Shown here: positions 32,437 through 41,236 of the stretch, piece by piece
Layout: every line of letters begins with the position of its first letter
How positions within the stretch are numbered: position 1 is the first letter of the stretch
DNA from: Gordonia sediminis
GTDB lineage: Bacteria > Actinomycetota > Actinomycetes > Mycobacteriales > Mycobacteriaceae
DNA length: 64,000 bases
NCBI GenBank assembly: GCA_004193205.1
Contig: RZUM01000001.1
Location: 329,009 to 393,008 of the forward strand
Direction: 5' to 3'
Made by a program: the position numbers and the translations under genes
The notes under the pieces: generated by a model
The model's input: the letters and a program-made list of their open reading frames with translations, nothing else
Told to the model about the DNA's origin: nothing
Databases searched by the model: none

Positions 32437-35400
32437 CTACGCCAGCATCTCCCGAATATCCTCGGCATTCAACGCGGTACCGAACATCTCCCCCTCGTCG
32501 ACGACGGCATCGAACAACGCCCGTTTGCGGTCCTGCAGACGCACCACACGTTCCTCGATGGTGTCCGCGGACACCAGCCGGTACACGTTGACCGGGCGTT
32601 GCTGCCCGATGCGGTGCGCGCGGTCCACGGCCTGCGCCTCGGCGGCCGGGTTCCACCACGGATCGCACACGAAACAGTAATCGGCCTCGGTCAGATTCAG
32701 TCCGAACCCGCCGGCCTTGAGACTGATCAGGAACACCTGGGTGGCGCCGGAGGTGAACCGTCGGATCGCGGCGTCGCGCTGCTTCGCCGACATCGACCCA
32801 TCGAGATAGCTATACGGAATACCCGCCGCGTCGAGGTGGGCCCGCACGATGTCGAGAAACCCGGTGAACTGACTGAACACCAACGAACTGTGCCCCTCAT
32901 CCACCAGCGCGGGCAACTGCTCGGCCAGATAATCCACCTTCGCCGAGTTCACCGTGTTGTGCGACGAATCCACCAACGCCGCATGCAAACTCAACTGCCG
33001 CAGCATGCTCAGCGAGCGGAACACCTGGAAACGGTTCTTCTCCCAATCCCCCAACAGGCCGAGCACCTTCTGCCGCTCGCGGGCCAGGCGGGTGTCGTAG
33101 ATCTTGCGGTGCTTCGACGACAAGTCCAGCACCATCGCCTGCTCCTGCTTAGGCGGCAGATCGACCGCGACCTGCTGCTTGGTGCGCCGCAGCATCACCG
33201 GCTTGATGCGGCGACGCAGCGTCGCCAGCCGCTCCGGAGCCGCCCCGGACTCGATGGGCTTGCGGAAGTAGTCGGTGAACGCGGTCGGCGACGCGAACAA
33301 GCCGGGCGCGGTCACCGACAACAACGACCACAACTCCATCAGATTGTTCTCCATCGGCGTCCCGGTGATGGCCAGCTTGAACGGCGCTTCCAGGCGCCGC
33401 GCGCACTGGTGGGTCTTGCCGGTGTGGTTCTTGATGAACTGGGCCTCATCGAAGATCGCGCCATCCCACTGGAACTTCTCGAAGTCGTCGAACAGCAACC
33501 GCAACAGCGTGTAGGAGGTGACCACGATGTGCGCGCCCTCGACCTGCTCGCCGACCGAGAGACCGCTGCGGGCCTCGGTCGCGGTGATCGCCGCGACCCG
33601 CAGTCCGGGCACGAACTTACGGCACTCGGCCACCCAGTTCGGTACCACGCTGGTCGGTGCCACCACCAGGAAGCGGGTGTCGCGGTTCGCGTCGACGGCC
33701 CGCGCCACCAGCGCCAGGGTCTGCACCGTCTTCCCCAGACCCATGTCATCGGCGAGGATCCCGCCCAACCCGTTCTTCCACAAGAACGTCAACCAGTTCA
33801 GACCGTCATGCTGGTAGTCACGCAAGTCCGCCTTCAGCCGCCGTGACGGTTTCACCGGTCGCGGTGGTGCGGCTGTGGCCAACCGCGCCATACGCGTGCG
33901 CCACTGTGCCAACTGCTTGTCGACCACGCCGAGGGCGAGCAGTTCCTCCCAGAAGGTGGCGTTGAGGCTGTGCTTGCTGACCCGACCGGAGTCGATCTCG
34001 CCCAACGAACGGGCCTCGGCCAGCAGGTCGGCGAGCTTACGCAGATCCGGGGTGTCCAGCGCGAAATACTGGTTGTTCGGCAGGAGCATATGGGTTGCGC
34101 CAGCAGATAGTTCAGCGATCAGGTCGGCGATCGGTACGTGAACATCGCCGACGGTGACGGTGACCGCGAGCCCGAACCAGTCGTTACCGGCCTCCTCGTC
34201 GGCCGAGCTGAACGCGATCTCCGGAGTGTGTCCGGCAGGCCGGAACTCGTCGGCGCACTGATAGTCGACGCGAATATCGGGATGTTCGCGGAGCTCGGGG
34301 AGGAGCTCACCGCAGATCACGGCTGTCTCCGGCAGGGACAGACTGACGGTCTGGCGCAGTGCCGTGAAGGTCGCGGCGGCCACCGCGTCGTTGCTGTTCT
34401 CGGCGGATCGGAGTCGTTCGTGCGCGTCGCGGATGTCGTCGGTGGGTGTCCGCTGAAGCTCGGTCAACAACCGCATGATGGCTTGCTGTCGCCAGTTACC
34501 GCTGCGCAGCGCCAACGTCCGCATCTCCGGCAGCACTCGCGACCACAGCTCGTTCTCCGCCTCGGCATCGCGATAGGGCGTCGTCCCGATCGGCTGCGAC
34601 GGGTCGAACACCACGTTCGCGTCGTTGACCCGGTAACCGACACTCCAGTAGTAGCGCCCGCCGGAGTCCGCGTCGGTGAGCGTGAGGACGGCTTCGGGAC
34701 CCTCGATGGTGGGTGGGGCGAGCAGCCCGTCGTCGACCCGGACGGTGCGCCGCTGGGTCAGGCGCGGCAGGGCCTCGAGAGAGAACTCGGGGAGGTCGGC
34801 CGTCGGGATGACGAGTTTGCCGCCGGCGCGAAGTGCCTCGATCTCGCCACGGCGAATGATGCGGTCGAGCGGCGCGACGGTCAGCACATTGTCGGCCAGA
34901 TGCCAGAGCCCGTGCGGTTCCGGAATACCGATGTATCCGACCGACGACGGGTCGACCGCGGCGTCGTCGACGATGATTTCGCTCGCGAGGAGCGCCCCGT
35001 CGGGATGCGCGGTGATCGAGTATTGCAGCGAGGCCCGGCCGATTCGGGGCGACGCCGGCGTGCCCATGATCGGTGCGCGGACCAAGGTGACGCCCTCGGC
35101 GATGGCAGCGGAGAGCAGTTCCCAGAATTTTCGCGGCGGGGACACCAACGTGACGGTGTCACCGCTATACATGTTGCCTGCCACCACCCGCTGGATCGCC
35201 CGAAGCGCCGCATGGTGGGCCGGATCGGCCGCCGAGTGGTATGGGGCACCGATATCGCGCCAGGATGCTCCGGTCTTGATCCAGTTGTCCCGCGCACCGG
35301 TGATCATCGGCCGCAGGGTCAGTGCGCGGTTCCCGGAGTAGTTCGAAGGTGCCGACAGCCCGATCGCCAGCGCCAAGGGCTTGACGGCGGCGGGCGACAC

Positions 35401-35859
35401 CGTCGTCACCGGGTCGTCGGCGATCGCGGCGATCGTCGACCGCCACGACGGCGCAGGTTGGGTGCTGCCGTGCGGATGGATGGTGGTGACCGGTGCGAGT
35501 CCGGGTATGGCGGGTGACGTCGTCATCCCGGCTGCCGACGACTTCTGCGCCGCCACGATCAACAGTGCCGCGACGTGTTTGCAGTCGGTCCGCATCGGGC
35601 AGGTGCACACGGTGTGGGAGATGCGGGACACTGCGGGCCCACCGCGGAACCGGACGTGCTGCCGGTATTGCTGACCGCGACTGCCCCGGCACGTGCCGAT
35701 CAGGGTGGACGCATCCTCGGACCACGCATGGTTGAGGATCTTGCGCTGCCGGGCGTAGGTGTGTCCGCGTGCCAGCGTGTTGGTGCCGAATGTCTTGCTC
35801 AGCTCGACATCGCTGACACGGAAGGAAACGCTGGTCACGGTTGCAGAGGTTACGGGCAC
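32437..35859 (-). CDS. SWIM-zinc-finger SNF2-family helicase
   Basis: 1140 aa. SWIM zinc finger C85-x-C87-x5-C93-x-H95 near the N-terminus ('CTCPMRTDCKHVA'), a long middle region, then the SNF2 ATPase: motif I 'DDMGLGKTVQTLAL' (about 704-717), motif II 'DEAQFIKN' (about 803-810), and C-terminal helicase lobe with 'FGLNLTEADYCFVCDPWWNP' and 'AVDRAHRIGQQRPVNVYRLV'. Such bacterial SNF2 proteins probably remodel protein-DNA or RNA polymerase complexes; RapA is the best known. GTG start at 35859 with alternatives a few codons on. Its 3' end is 48 bp from the tandem array. Confidence 0.88.
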   Translation of the reverse strand: MPVTSATVTSVSFRVSDVELSKTFGTNTLARGHTYARQRKILNHAWSEDASTLIGTCRGSRGQQYRQHVRFRGGPAVSRISHTVCTCPMRTDCKHVAALLIVAAQKSSAAGMTTSPAIPGLAPVTTIHPHGSTQPAPSWRSTIAAIADDPVTTVSPAAVKPLALAIGLSAPSNYSGNRALTLRPMITGARDNWIKTGASWRDIGAPYHSAADPAHHAALRAIQRVVAGNMYSGDTVTLVSPPRKFWELLSAAIAEGVTLVRAPIMGTPASPRIGRASLQYSITAHPDGALLASEIIVDDAAVDPSSVGYIGIPEPHGLWHLADNVLTVAPLDRIIRRGEIEALRAGGKLVIPTADLPEFSLEALPRLTQRRTVRVDDGLLAPPTIEGPEAVLTLTDADSGGRYYWSVGYRVNDANVVFDPSQPIGTTPYRDAEAENELWSRVLPEMRTLALRSGNWRQQAIMRLLTELQRTPTDDIRDAHERLRSAENSNDAVAAATFTALRQTVSLSLPETAVICGELLPELREHPDIRVDYQCADEFRPAGHTPEIAFSSADEEAGNDWFGLAVTVTVGDVHVPIADLIAELSAGATHMLLPNNQYFALDTPDLRKLADLLAEARSLGEIDSGRVSKHSLNATFWEELLALGVVDKQLAQWRTRMARLATAAPPRPVKPSRRLKADLRDYQHDGLNWLTFLWKNGLGGILADDMGLGKTVQTLALVARAVDANRDTRFLVVAPTSVVPNWVAECRKFVPGLRVAAITATEARSGLSVGEQVEGAHIVVTSYTLLRLLFDDFEKFQWDGAIFDEAQFIKNHTGKTHQCARRLEAPFKLAITGTPMENNLMELWSLLSVTAPGLFASPTAFTDYFRKPIESGAAPERLATLRRRIKPVMLRRTKQQVAVDLPPKQEQAMVLDLSSKHRKIYDTRLARERQKVLGLLGDWEKNRFQVFRSLSMLRQLSLHAALVDSSHNTVNSAKVDYLAEQLPALVDEGHSSLVFSQFTGFLDIVRAHLDAAGIPYSYLDGSMSAKQRDAAIRRFTSGATQVFLISLKAGGFGLNLTEADYCFVCDPWWNPAAEAQAVDRAHRIGQQRPVNVYRLVSADTIEERVVRLQDRKRALFDAVVDEGEMFGTALNAEDIREMLA

Positions 35860-35943
35860 AGTCCGACAGCCGTCGGGACCGTCGGCGGTGTTTCGCCTGC
35901 TAGCTGGTGGAATCGGTGATCGCAGTGAATCGCGGGCTAGCGA

Positions 35944-36189
35944 TCATGACCGATAGCCGCGTTCCGTTTCGTCGAGGATCTTCTCGATATCGCCGGAGGG
36001 AAACTCGTAGGTCAGCGCTTTCCGAAGAGCCGCCAACTTGCGAGCCTGGGTCTGTCGAGGCTGCTGCGCACGAGCCTCTCGCAGTGCTGCTCGCACCCAC
36101 TGCGAAACGCTCTCGCCTTGCCGCTCGGCGAGTTCTTCGATCTCGGCGTACTCGTCGTCGCCCATCACAACCTGTAGCCGCTTGCTCAT
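35944..36189 (-). CDS. Ribbon-helix-helix protein, VapB/antitoxin-like
   Basis: 81 aa. 'MSKRLQVVMGDDEYAEIEELAERQGESVSQWVRAAL' is a CopG/Arc-type RHH DNA-binding domain; the basic C-terminal tail may contact a partner. No ribosome-binding site precedes the ATG, but CATACT ends six bases before it, which is the -10 spacing for a leaderless transcript. No toxin gene of VapC or RelE type lies next to it, so it may be an orphan antitoxin or a stand-alone regulator. Confidence 0.75.
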   Translation of the reverse strand: MSKRLQVVMGDDEYAEIEELAERQGESVSQWVRAALREARAQQPRQTQARKLAALRKALTYEFPSGDIEKILDETERGYRS

Positions 36190-36252
36190 GGGGTAAGTAT
36201 GTCGGATTCGGGCGAATCGCAGGGTTTGATCAGCGGCGGGGGTCCTGGCCAC

Positions 36253-36537
36253 TCATTCATGCGCGATGGGGGCACTGGAGGCTGTGGCGAATCTTTGGCG
36301 CGCCGCCTCGCCCGACGTACCCAGCACATCACCGATCGCCGCCCACGACTTGTTCTGCGTCCGCGCCTGCCGCACCCAGATTTCGATGTTCTTCTGCGCG
36401 TTGGCGGCCTCCACCACGGCGCGGCCAAGCCCCTCGAGAGCATCAATCTCAATTGACTCGCCCGGCTCAAAACCCCGTTCGAACCGACCGGCGAGGTCGT
36501 CGGCGTGCGCGAGGATCTCCGCAGTTGTTCGTGGCAT
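36253..36537 (-). CDS. Small HTH-containing protein
   Basis: 94 aa from ATG 36537 (TGATGGGG ribosome-binding region upstream; an earlier ATG adds 14 residues). The N-terminal half is acidic and helical ('TAEILAHADDLAGRFERG'), the C-terminal half contains 'NKSWAAIGDVLGTSGEAARQRF', a helix-turn-helix of the sigma-region-4 kind. Similar small proteins are widespread next to antitoxin-like genes in actinobacteria. A 12-bp palindrome lies about 80 bp upstream. Confidence 0.65.
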   Translation of the reverse strand: MPRTTAEILAHADDLAGRFERGFEPGESIEIDALEGLGRAVVEAANAQKNIEIWVRQARTQNKSWAAIGDVLGTSGEAARQRFATASSAPIAHE

Positions 36538-36617
36538 CAGAGTCACCCCATCAGGCATGGCGTCGGGTTGTGGGCTCACACCGCACGTCCACGCTATCCC
36601 GCGGGGCGATAGTCTCG

Positions 36618-36629
36618 CAAGTTAACTTG
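36618..36629. promoter_or_regulatory. CAAGTTAACTTG palindrome
   Basis: Perfect 12-bp palindrome between the HTH protein gene and hicB, 81 bp upstream of the former's start. Such short AT-cored dyads are common operators for small HTH or antitoxin proteins. Evidence is the symmetry and position only. Confidence 0.35.
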
Positions 36630-36686
36630 TCGAGGTAGCCGCGGTGTTCCCGACCAGTCACGGCGGGAACCTTGAGGCCGAATCAT

Positions 36687-37097
36687 CTACCTACCCGCCC
36701 CGACCTCCGCCGCCCTGGGATCATCGAGCAACTGGGCGGCACGCTGGTGGCTGATGCCTATGGCCGCTCCGATGTCACGGACCGTCAATCCCAGATCGCG
36801 CAGGCCCCGCGCGGCCCCGCGAAGCGCCAGAGCTGCTTCATGATTCGCTCGCTGCGACTCCGCCCGCAGCTCTTCCGAGCGACGGAGCTCGGCGGTCACG
36901 GTCTCAGGTAGCTCGATGTCGAATTGCGCCAATTCGACGTCATTAGCCGGTATCTCGAGGACGGTCGCCGCGAGGTCACGGGCCATTTCTCGCGCCTCGG
37001 ACAGATTGCGGCCTTGTGTGTATTTCCCGATTTCAGGGACGTACACCAACCAGAATCTGCCGTCTCGGCTCGCTCGCGCGCTGATCGTCGCCATCAT
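36687..37097 (-). CDS. hicB: HicB-like antitoxin with C-terminal HTH
   Basis: 136 aa from an ATG that overlaps the hicA stop (ATGA). Residues 1-65 form the HicB partial RNase-H-like fold ('WLVYVPEIGKYTQGRNLSEAREMARDLAATVL'), and residues about 105-128 a helix-turn-helix ('LTVRDIGAAIGISHQRAAQLL') that would bind the operator. HicB antitoxins neutralise the mRNA interferase HicA and repress the operon. The toxin-first order is usual for HicAB. Confidence 0.85.
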   Translation of the reverse strand: MMATISARASRDGRFWLVYVPEIGKYTQGRNLSEAREMARDLAATVLEIPANDVELAQFDIELPETVTAELRRSEELRAESQRANHEAALALRGAARGLRDLGLTVRDIGAAIGISHQRAAQLLDDPRAAEVGAGR

Positions 37098-37342
37098 CTC
37101 CACCAGCCCTTCCCCAGGGTCTCCTCGCACTGCCGGTACACCGTCTCCGCATATCGGTTCCCAAACTCGGCATGTCGACCGACGACGATCGGCCGCGCCT
37201 GTGCGCCGAGTTGATACACCGAATGTTTCGCTCCTTCGCGGACCAACTCCCAGTCGACACCAGCAGCCTTCGCTGCCAATGCGATCTTCCCGAGGACCTC
37301 CTTGCGCTTGGTCACCAAGCTAGTCCAGTCCGAGGTTGACAT
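37094..37342 (-). CDS. hicA: HicA-like mRNA interferase toxin
   Basis: 82 aa. The double-stranded-RNA-binding-like fold is recognisable: 'VDWELVREGAKHSVYQLGAQARPIVVGRHAEF' with the catalytic His in 'GAKHSVY' and the 'RHAE' segment typical of the family (usually PRH). Relatives cut mRNA during stress. It is slightly longer than the common 60-70 aa form. hicB follows with ATGA overlap. Confidence 0.85.
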   Translation of the reverse strand: MSTSDWTSLVTKRKEVLGKIALAAKAAGVDWELVREGAKHSVYQLGAQARPIVVGRHAEFGNRYAETVYRQCEETLGKGWWR

Positions 37343-37671
37343 TCAAGGCAAGTGCGCCCTAGACAAATGCCAACGTCATGTTCCGGCCACTCCTCCAACA
37401 CGGCCACGCGGTGCAGTCTCATATGTGTTTGGACGCGACCGACCGGTGGTCGGTTCCGACGGATCGAGTTCCGGGCTCGATTCGGGTGGCAGGTCGATCT
37501 CGGGCTACGTCCACCTGCCACCAACCGTCCGAGCATGAGCGGCCGCAGCCTCACCCCGGGGTGACGAGGCCGGTGCGCGAGCCGCACAACGTTCTCCGAT
37601 CCGCACGTCCCGGCCTCAAGAACCCGTTACGTTTCCGCTGTCGGCCCGATCGTCCGCTGGAGGAGCACCCC
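37343..37671. other. Intergenic region without a recognised gene
   Basis: Divergent spacer between hicA and the bicupin gene. No supported ORF, hairpin or repeat is seen other than the ribosome-binding site CTGGAGGAG just before 37672; the promoters of both genes must lie here. Confidence 0.5.
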
Positions 37672-38697
37672 ATGCCCGCACCCTCGCCGCACTACCTGTC
37701 ACTGTCGTCGTCGCAGCCCTTGTTCGAGAGCGATCTGGGGTCGGTGCAGGCCGTCGACGCCGACAGCCTGCCCATCTTGAACCGGCTCTCGGCCAAGCGG
37801 GTTGTGCTGGCGCCCGGGACGATCCGGGAGCCACAGTGGAACGTCAACGCCAACCAGCTCGCCTACGTGGTGACCGGGCAGGTGCTGGTGGCGATGTTGG
37901 GCAACGTCGATGAGTTCTCGTCCTTCGTGGTCGGGCCCGGTCAGATGTACCACGTGCCGTCCGGGGCGATCTACCACATCGAGAATGTGGGCGACGAGCC
38001 GGCCGAGGTCATCATCGCGCTGCGACACGAACGGCCACAGCACTTCTCGCTACGTGACAGCATGTCGGCGATGACGAACCCGGTGCTGGGCAACACCTAC
38101 GACCTGCCCGCATCGGCGTTCGACGGCTTCGCGCGCACACCGTCGGCACAGATCCTGGCCCGATCCGGAGGCGTGTCGATCAGCCCCACCGATCGTCTGC
38201 CCAACGCCCATCTCTTCGACGCCGAGGGACAGATTGCGCCGCTGTCGTATGCCTACGGTTCCGCGCACCTTGCGCGCAAACAGTTCTGGGCGGCGCTCGA
38301 CGACATCTCCATGTACTCGCTGCGGGTCGGTGGTGACGGCATGCGCGAACCGCATTGGCATCCGGTGACGGCCGAGATGGGTTACGTGGTCCGCGGACAT
38401 GCCCGCATGCGCATCCTGGATCCCGACCTCACCCGCGACGAGTACGAACTCGGCCCCGGCGACCTGTACTTCGTGCCCCGCGCCTACCCGCACCACATCG
38501 AGGTCCTCGACGACGACGGCTTCCACTTCGTGATCTTCTTCGACCAGCCGACGCCCGGCGACATCGGCTACCGGGCAACGGCCAGCGCGTTCTCCCGTGA
38601 GGTGTTGGCCGCGACGTTCGACATCCCGGAGCGCTCCCTGCCGGAGTTCCCGTTCACGCCCGTCGACCCGCTGATCGTGCCGCGCCGGAATCGGTGA
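37672..38697 (+). CDS. Bicupin protein, oxalate decarboxylase-like
   Basis: 341 aa from ATG 37672 with GGAGGAG upstream. Two cupin domains. The C-terminal one keeps a full metal site (H228-x-H230, E235 and His274 or His275: 'PHWHPVTAEMGYVVRG', 'YPHHIE'), as in oxalate decarboxylase or fungal-type dioxygenases. The N-terminal one has lost the His pair and Glu ('PQWNVNANQLAYVV'), so it is probably structural. Oxalate decarboxylase needs both sites in some enzymes and one in others, so the reaction is not fixed. It is not in an operon. Confidence 0.82.
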   Translation: MPAPSPHYLSLSSSQPLFESDLGSVQAVDADSLPILNRLSAKRVVLAPGTIREPQWNVNANQLAYVVTGQVLVAMLGNVDEFSSFVVGPGQMYHVPSGAIYHIENVGDEPAEVIIALRHERPQHFSLRDSMSAMTNPVLGNTYDLPASAFDGFARTPSAQILARSGGVSISPTDRLPNAHLFDAEGQIAPLSYAYGSAHLARKQFWAALDDISMYSLRVGGDGMREPHWHPVTAEMGYVVRGHARMRILDPDLTRDEYELGPGDLYFVPRAYPHHIEVLDDDGFHFVIFFDQPTPGDIGYRATASAFSREVLAATFDIPERSLPEFPFTPVDPLIVPRRNR

Positions 38698-38756
38698 CCT
38701 CGGGCCGTGACCGCTCTGAGGGTGGCCCGCTTTGTCGATCGCCGCGTCGATGACGG

Positions 38757-39254
38757 TCAGATCGCGGCGAGCCGACGAAACCTGCTTCCGTGAAAGACAA
38801 GCGGGGCCGCATCGGGGTCTGCTTGTAGACAGTTGATCTCGAGCAGGGCGACGGTGTGGTCACCCGCCGGCACCTCGGAGTGCACCGAACAGTCGAGCCA
38901 CGCGGTCGCACCGTGGACGAAGACCGCACCCTCGGGCGCGTGGTCCCAGGCGATGTCGGCGAACCGGTCCGCCGACCTACGGGAGAGACTCATGCAGATC
39001 TCATCATGGTCCTCCGCCAACACGCTGATGCCCAGTCGGGGTGCCGTTCGCAACCGCGGCCAGGTCGCCGAGGCCGTTTGGAAGCACACCGACACCAAGG
39101 GCGGTTCGACTGACACCGACGTGAACGAACTTGCGGCCATCCCGATCGGTTGGTCCTCCAGCATGGCGCATACTGCGGTGACCCCCGACGGAAAACACCC
39201 GAATGCGCGACGCAACCGACCGGGATCGTCGGTTACCTGTTCCAAAGCGATCAT
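38757..39254 (-). CDS. Flavin reductase-like FMN-binding protein
   Basis: 165 aa from ATG 39254 (GGAAGG 11 bases upstream; an earlier in-frame start adds 16 residues). HpaC/flavin_Reduct fold: 'LRRAFGCFPSGVTAVCA', 'MAASSFTSVSVEPPLVSVCF' and 'LAEDHDEICMSLS', the short form that supplies reduced flavin to two-component monooxygenases. No partner monooxygenase is adjacent. Confidence 0.88.
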   Translation of the reverse strand: MIALEQVTDDPGRLRRAFGCFPSGVTAVCAMLEDQPIGMAASSFTSVSVEPPLVSVCFQTASATWPRLRTAPRLGISVLAEDHDEICMSLSRRSADRFADIAWDHAPEGAVFVHGATAWLDCSVHSEVPAGDHTVALLEINCLQADPDAAPLVFHGSRFRRLAAI

Positions 39255-39349
39255 GTCCAGTGGACCTTCCGTTGCGGTCGACGGAGATCCCGATCCACCC
39301 ACAGTGGCTGTGCGCAGCGACCGGGTCTCCGTCGAAACCCATTGTCGGA

Positions 39350-39856
39350 TCAGTGATTCTGATTGGCAGCATGCGCGGCTGCGCGATCGAGCCGCGGAAC
39401 GGGCGCCGGAACGACATCCTCCAGCCGTGACACTCCCGGCACGTCACCGAAGTCCGGTCCGAGGATCTCCGTCAGCGCGCGCGCCCATGCGGTGTCCGTG
39501 TACATCCGCTCGCCGAGGATCTTGTCCCCTTCGAAAGCCATGACCGCGAAGTACTGGCCGGTGACCCGCCCCTCGTCGGTGTCGAAGTACACATAGGCCT
39601 CCCGGCACAGTTCCGTGTCCGAGACCGCGTGAACCCTTCGGTCTGCCCACACGTTTCGCTTGTCACTGCCCGACAGCAGGCGACGATAGGTCTCGCGGAC
39701 CGCCTCCTGTCCGACGATGTGCCATCCGATGCCCGGGAACTCGTAGACAGGGTTGTCCACGAGGGTCGCCATGGTTCCGTCGAGATCGACTTCGAACTCG
39801 GCCGTCTCGTGAATGGCGAGGATTTCTTCCATCTGTTGCTGGCTGTAGTCGCTCAT
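39350..39856 (-). CDS. NTF2-like (SnoaL-type) protein
   Basis: 168 aa from the second ATG of the frame, which has GAGAGG at proper spacing. 'MEEILAIHETAEFEVDLDGTMATLVDNPVYEF' and 'QYFAVMAFEGDKILGERMYTD' mark a SnoaL-like alpha+beta barrel, a pocket used by polyketide cyclases, isomerases and dehydratases. A clear paralogue is at 48417-48977. It is divergent from the first HSL hydrolase gene, with a weak copy of the regulon operator and a CRP-like site between them. Confidence 0.8.
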   Translation of the reverse strand: MSDYSQQQMEEILAIHETAEFEVDLDGTMATLVDNPVYEFPGIGWHIVGQEAVRETYRRLLSGSDKRNVWADRRVHAVSDTELCREAYVYFDTDEGRVTGQYFAVMAFEGDKILGERMYTDTAWARALTEILGPDFGDVPGVSRLEDVVPAPVPRLDRAAAHAANQNH

Positions 39857-39969
39857 CTTCATTTCCTCTCTGCGCTCGTGGCCGGCCGGGACGTCCCGTC
39901 AGTCCACGAGAGTTCTTGTTTTCCTTACAGATTCGCGATCATTCACTCATGGGGCGGTCAAAGAGTCGA

Positions 39970-39987
39970 CTAGAGTGATCGATCTAT
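39970..39987. promoter_or_regulatory. Weak copy of the CTAGAT...ATCTAG operator
   Basis: CTAGAGTGATCGATCTAT matches the regulon 18-mer CTAGATAGATTGATCTAG at 14 of 18 positions. It lies 113 bp upstream of the NTF2-like gene and 202 bp before the HSL gene. The paralogous NTF2-like gene at 48417 also faces a copy of this operator, which raises the odds that it is real. Confidence 0.4.
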
Positions 39988-40090
39988 TCGGTAGTATGTC
40001 CTGTGTCGCGCATCACGTCAACCGCTCGACTCGGCAGGGAACATTCTCCGAACCCGGGGGCCATCCCCTGGGTACCCAGACAACCCCCGA

Positions 40091-40106
40091 AGTGACTCAC
40101 ATCACA
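40091..40106. promoter_or_regulatory. CRP/GlxR-type site
   Basis: AGTGA-CTCACA-TCACA fits the TGTGA-N6-TCACA consensus of actinobacterial cAMP-receptor proteins with one mismatch, 83 bp before the HSL hydrolase start. The 327-bp spacer 39863-40189 holds no gene. Confidence 0.5.
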
Positions 40107-40189
40107 CCCGACGATGGGCGGAATCCCGCCCAGCGCGCACCGCCAGTCGTCGGCTGTCCGTCTCGACGCACCGGGAGTTGACTGGCCCT

Positions 40190-41179
40190 ATGACTGAGAC
40201 AATTCCGTTCACCAGCACCCCCATTCGCCCACCGTTCGACGCCGAATTGATACCCGTCTTACAGGCCTTCGGAGCCACCATCCCGCGCGTGAGCGCCGAG
40301 ACCCTGCAGGATGTCCGGGACCTGGTCGCCAACGGCCTTCCCGGCCGGCCCGCCCCGGACTTCACCGCGGGAGGTCGAGTGCGCGTGGACGAACGAACGA
40401 TTCCCGGCCCCGAGCAAGACCTGACCTTGACCGTGCTCACGCCGGAGACCGCAACGGGTCCGTGGCCACTGATGTATTACATCCACGGGGGCGGCGTCGT
40501 TACCGGCAACCGGTTCAGCGCGCTCGACGAGATGCTGACCTACGTCGCGGAAGGTCGCGCGGTGGTGGCGTCGATCGAGTACCGGCTCGCGCCGGAGAAT
40601 CCGCACCCGGCGCCGATCACCGACTGCTACGCCGGACTGCGGTGGGCGGCCGAGAACGCGGACCTGCTGAACATCGACAGCGGGCACATCATCGTCATCG
40701 GTTTCAGCGGCGGCGGCAACCTCGCCGCCGGCGTCGCACTGCTCGCGCGCGACCGCGGTTTCCCGACGCTCACCCACCAGATCCTCGGCTGCCCGATGCT
40801 CGACGACCGCGTCGCCACCCACAGCGCGCAGATGCTCGACGGAGAAGGCGTCTGGGATCGCAACGAGAACCTGTGGGCGTGGACGGCCCTGCTCGGCGAC
40901 AGCCGCGGGACCGACGAGGTCAGTCCGTATGCCGCGCCGGCCCGAGCCCAGAACCTGTCGGGACTGCCACGCACATTCATCGACGTGGGATCGGTCGAGG
41001 GATTCCGTGACGAGGCGATCGACTACGCCCAGCGCTTGTCCCAGGCCGGCGTCAGCGTCGATCTGCACATGTGGGGCGGTGGATTCCACGGATTCGACAT
41101 CGGCATCAGACAACCCGCGATTTCGCAGGCCTCTCTCGAGGTCAGAGACGAATTCATCCGACGAGCGCTCGAGCGGTAA
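40190..41179 (+). CDS. Alpha/beta hydrolase, HSL (GDSAG) family, copy 1
   Basis: 329 aa from ATG 40190 (CGGGAG 12 bases upstream; a TTG at 40178 is an alternative). Oxyanion 'YYIHGGGVV', nucleophile Ser in 'GFSGGGN' (variant of GDSAGG), Asp near 'RTFIDVGSVEGF' and His in 'WGGGFHGFD'. Hormone-sensitive-lipase-type carboxylesterase, acting on short acyl esters or lactones. A paralogue of the same architecture lies at 42998-43987 with a TetR and a PucR-like gene between the two. Confidence 0.88.
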   Translation: MTETIPFTSTPIRPPFDAELIPVLQAFGATIPRVSAETLQDVRDLVANGLPGRPAPDFTAGGRVRVDERTIPGPEQDLTLTVLTPETATGPWPLMYYIHGGGVVTGNRFSALDEMLTYVAEGRAVVASIEYRLAPENPHPAPITDCYAGLRWAAENADLLNIDSGHIIVIGFSGGGNLAAGVALLARDRGFPTLTHQILGCPMLDDRVATHSAQMLDGEGVWDRNENLWAWTALLGDSRGTDEVSPYAAPARAQNLSGLPRTFIDVGSVEGFRDEAIDYAQRLSQAGVSVDLHMWGGGFHGFDIGIRQPAISQASLEVRDEFIRRALER

Positions 41180-41201
41180 CTCCTACCCCAACAAAAAGGC
41201 T

Positions 41202-41224
41202 TCAAACCAAACCGTTTGGTTTGA
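41202..41224. promoter_or_regulatory. 23-bp perfect palindrome, operator of the TetR gene
   Basis: TCAAACCAAAC (41202-41212), centre C, GTTTGGTTTGA (41214-41224). It ends where TATAGT (41225-41230), a good -10 hexamer, begins, so a bound protein would block the promoter. Autorepression by the adjacent TetR protein is the simplest reading. Confidence 0.75.
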
Positions 41225-41236
41225 TATAGTGTGACG

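Noticed and set aside
38701-38729. CGGGCC...GGCCCG hairpin after the bicupin
   Set aside because: Only a 6-bp stem with a 17-nt loop; too weak to call as a terminator.
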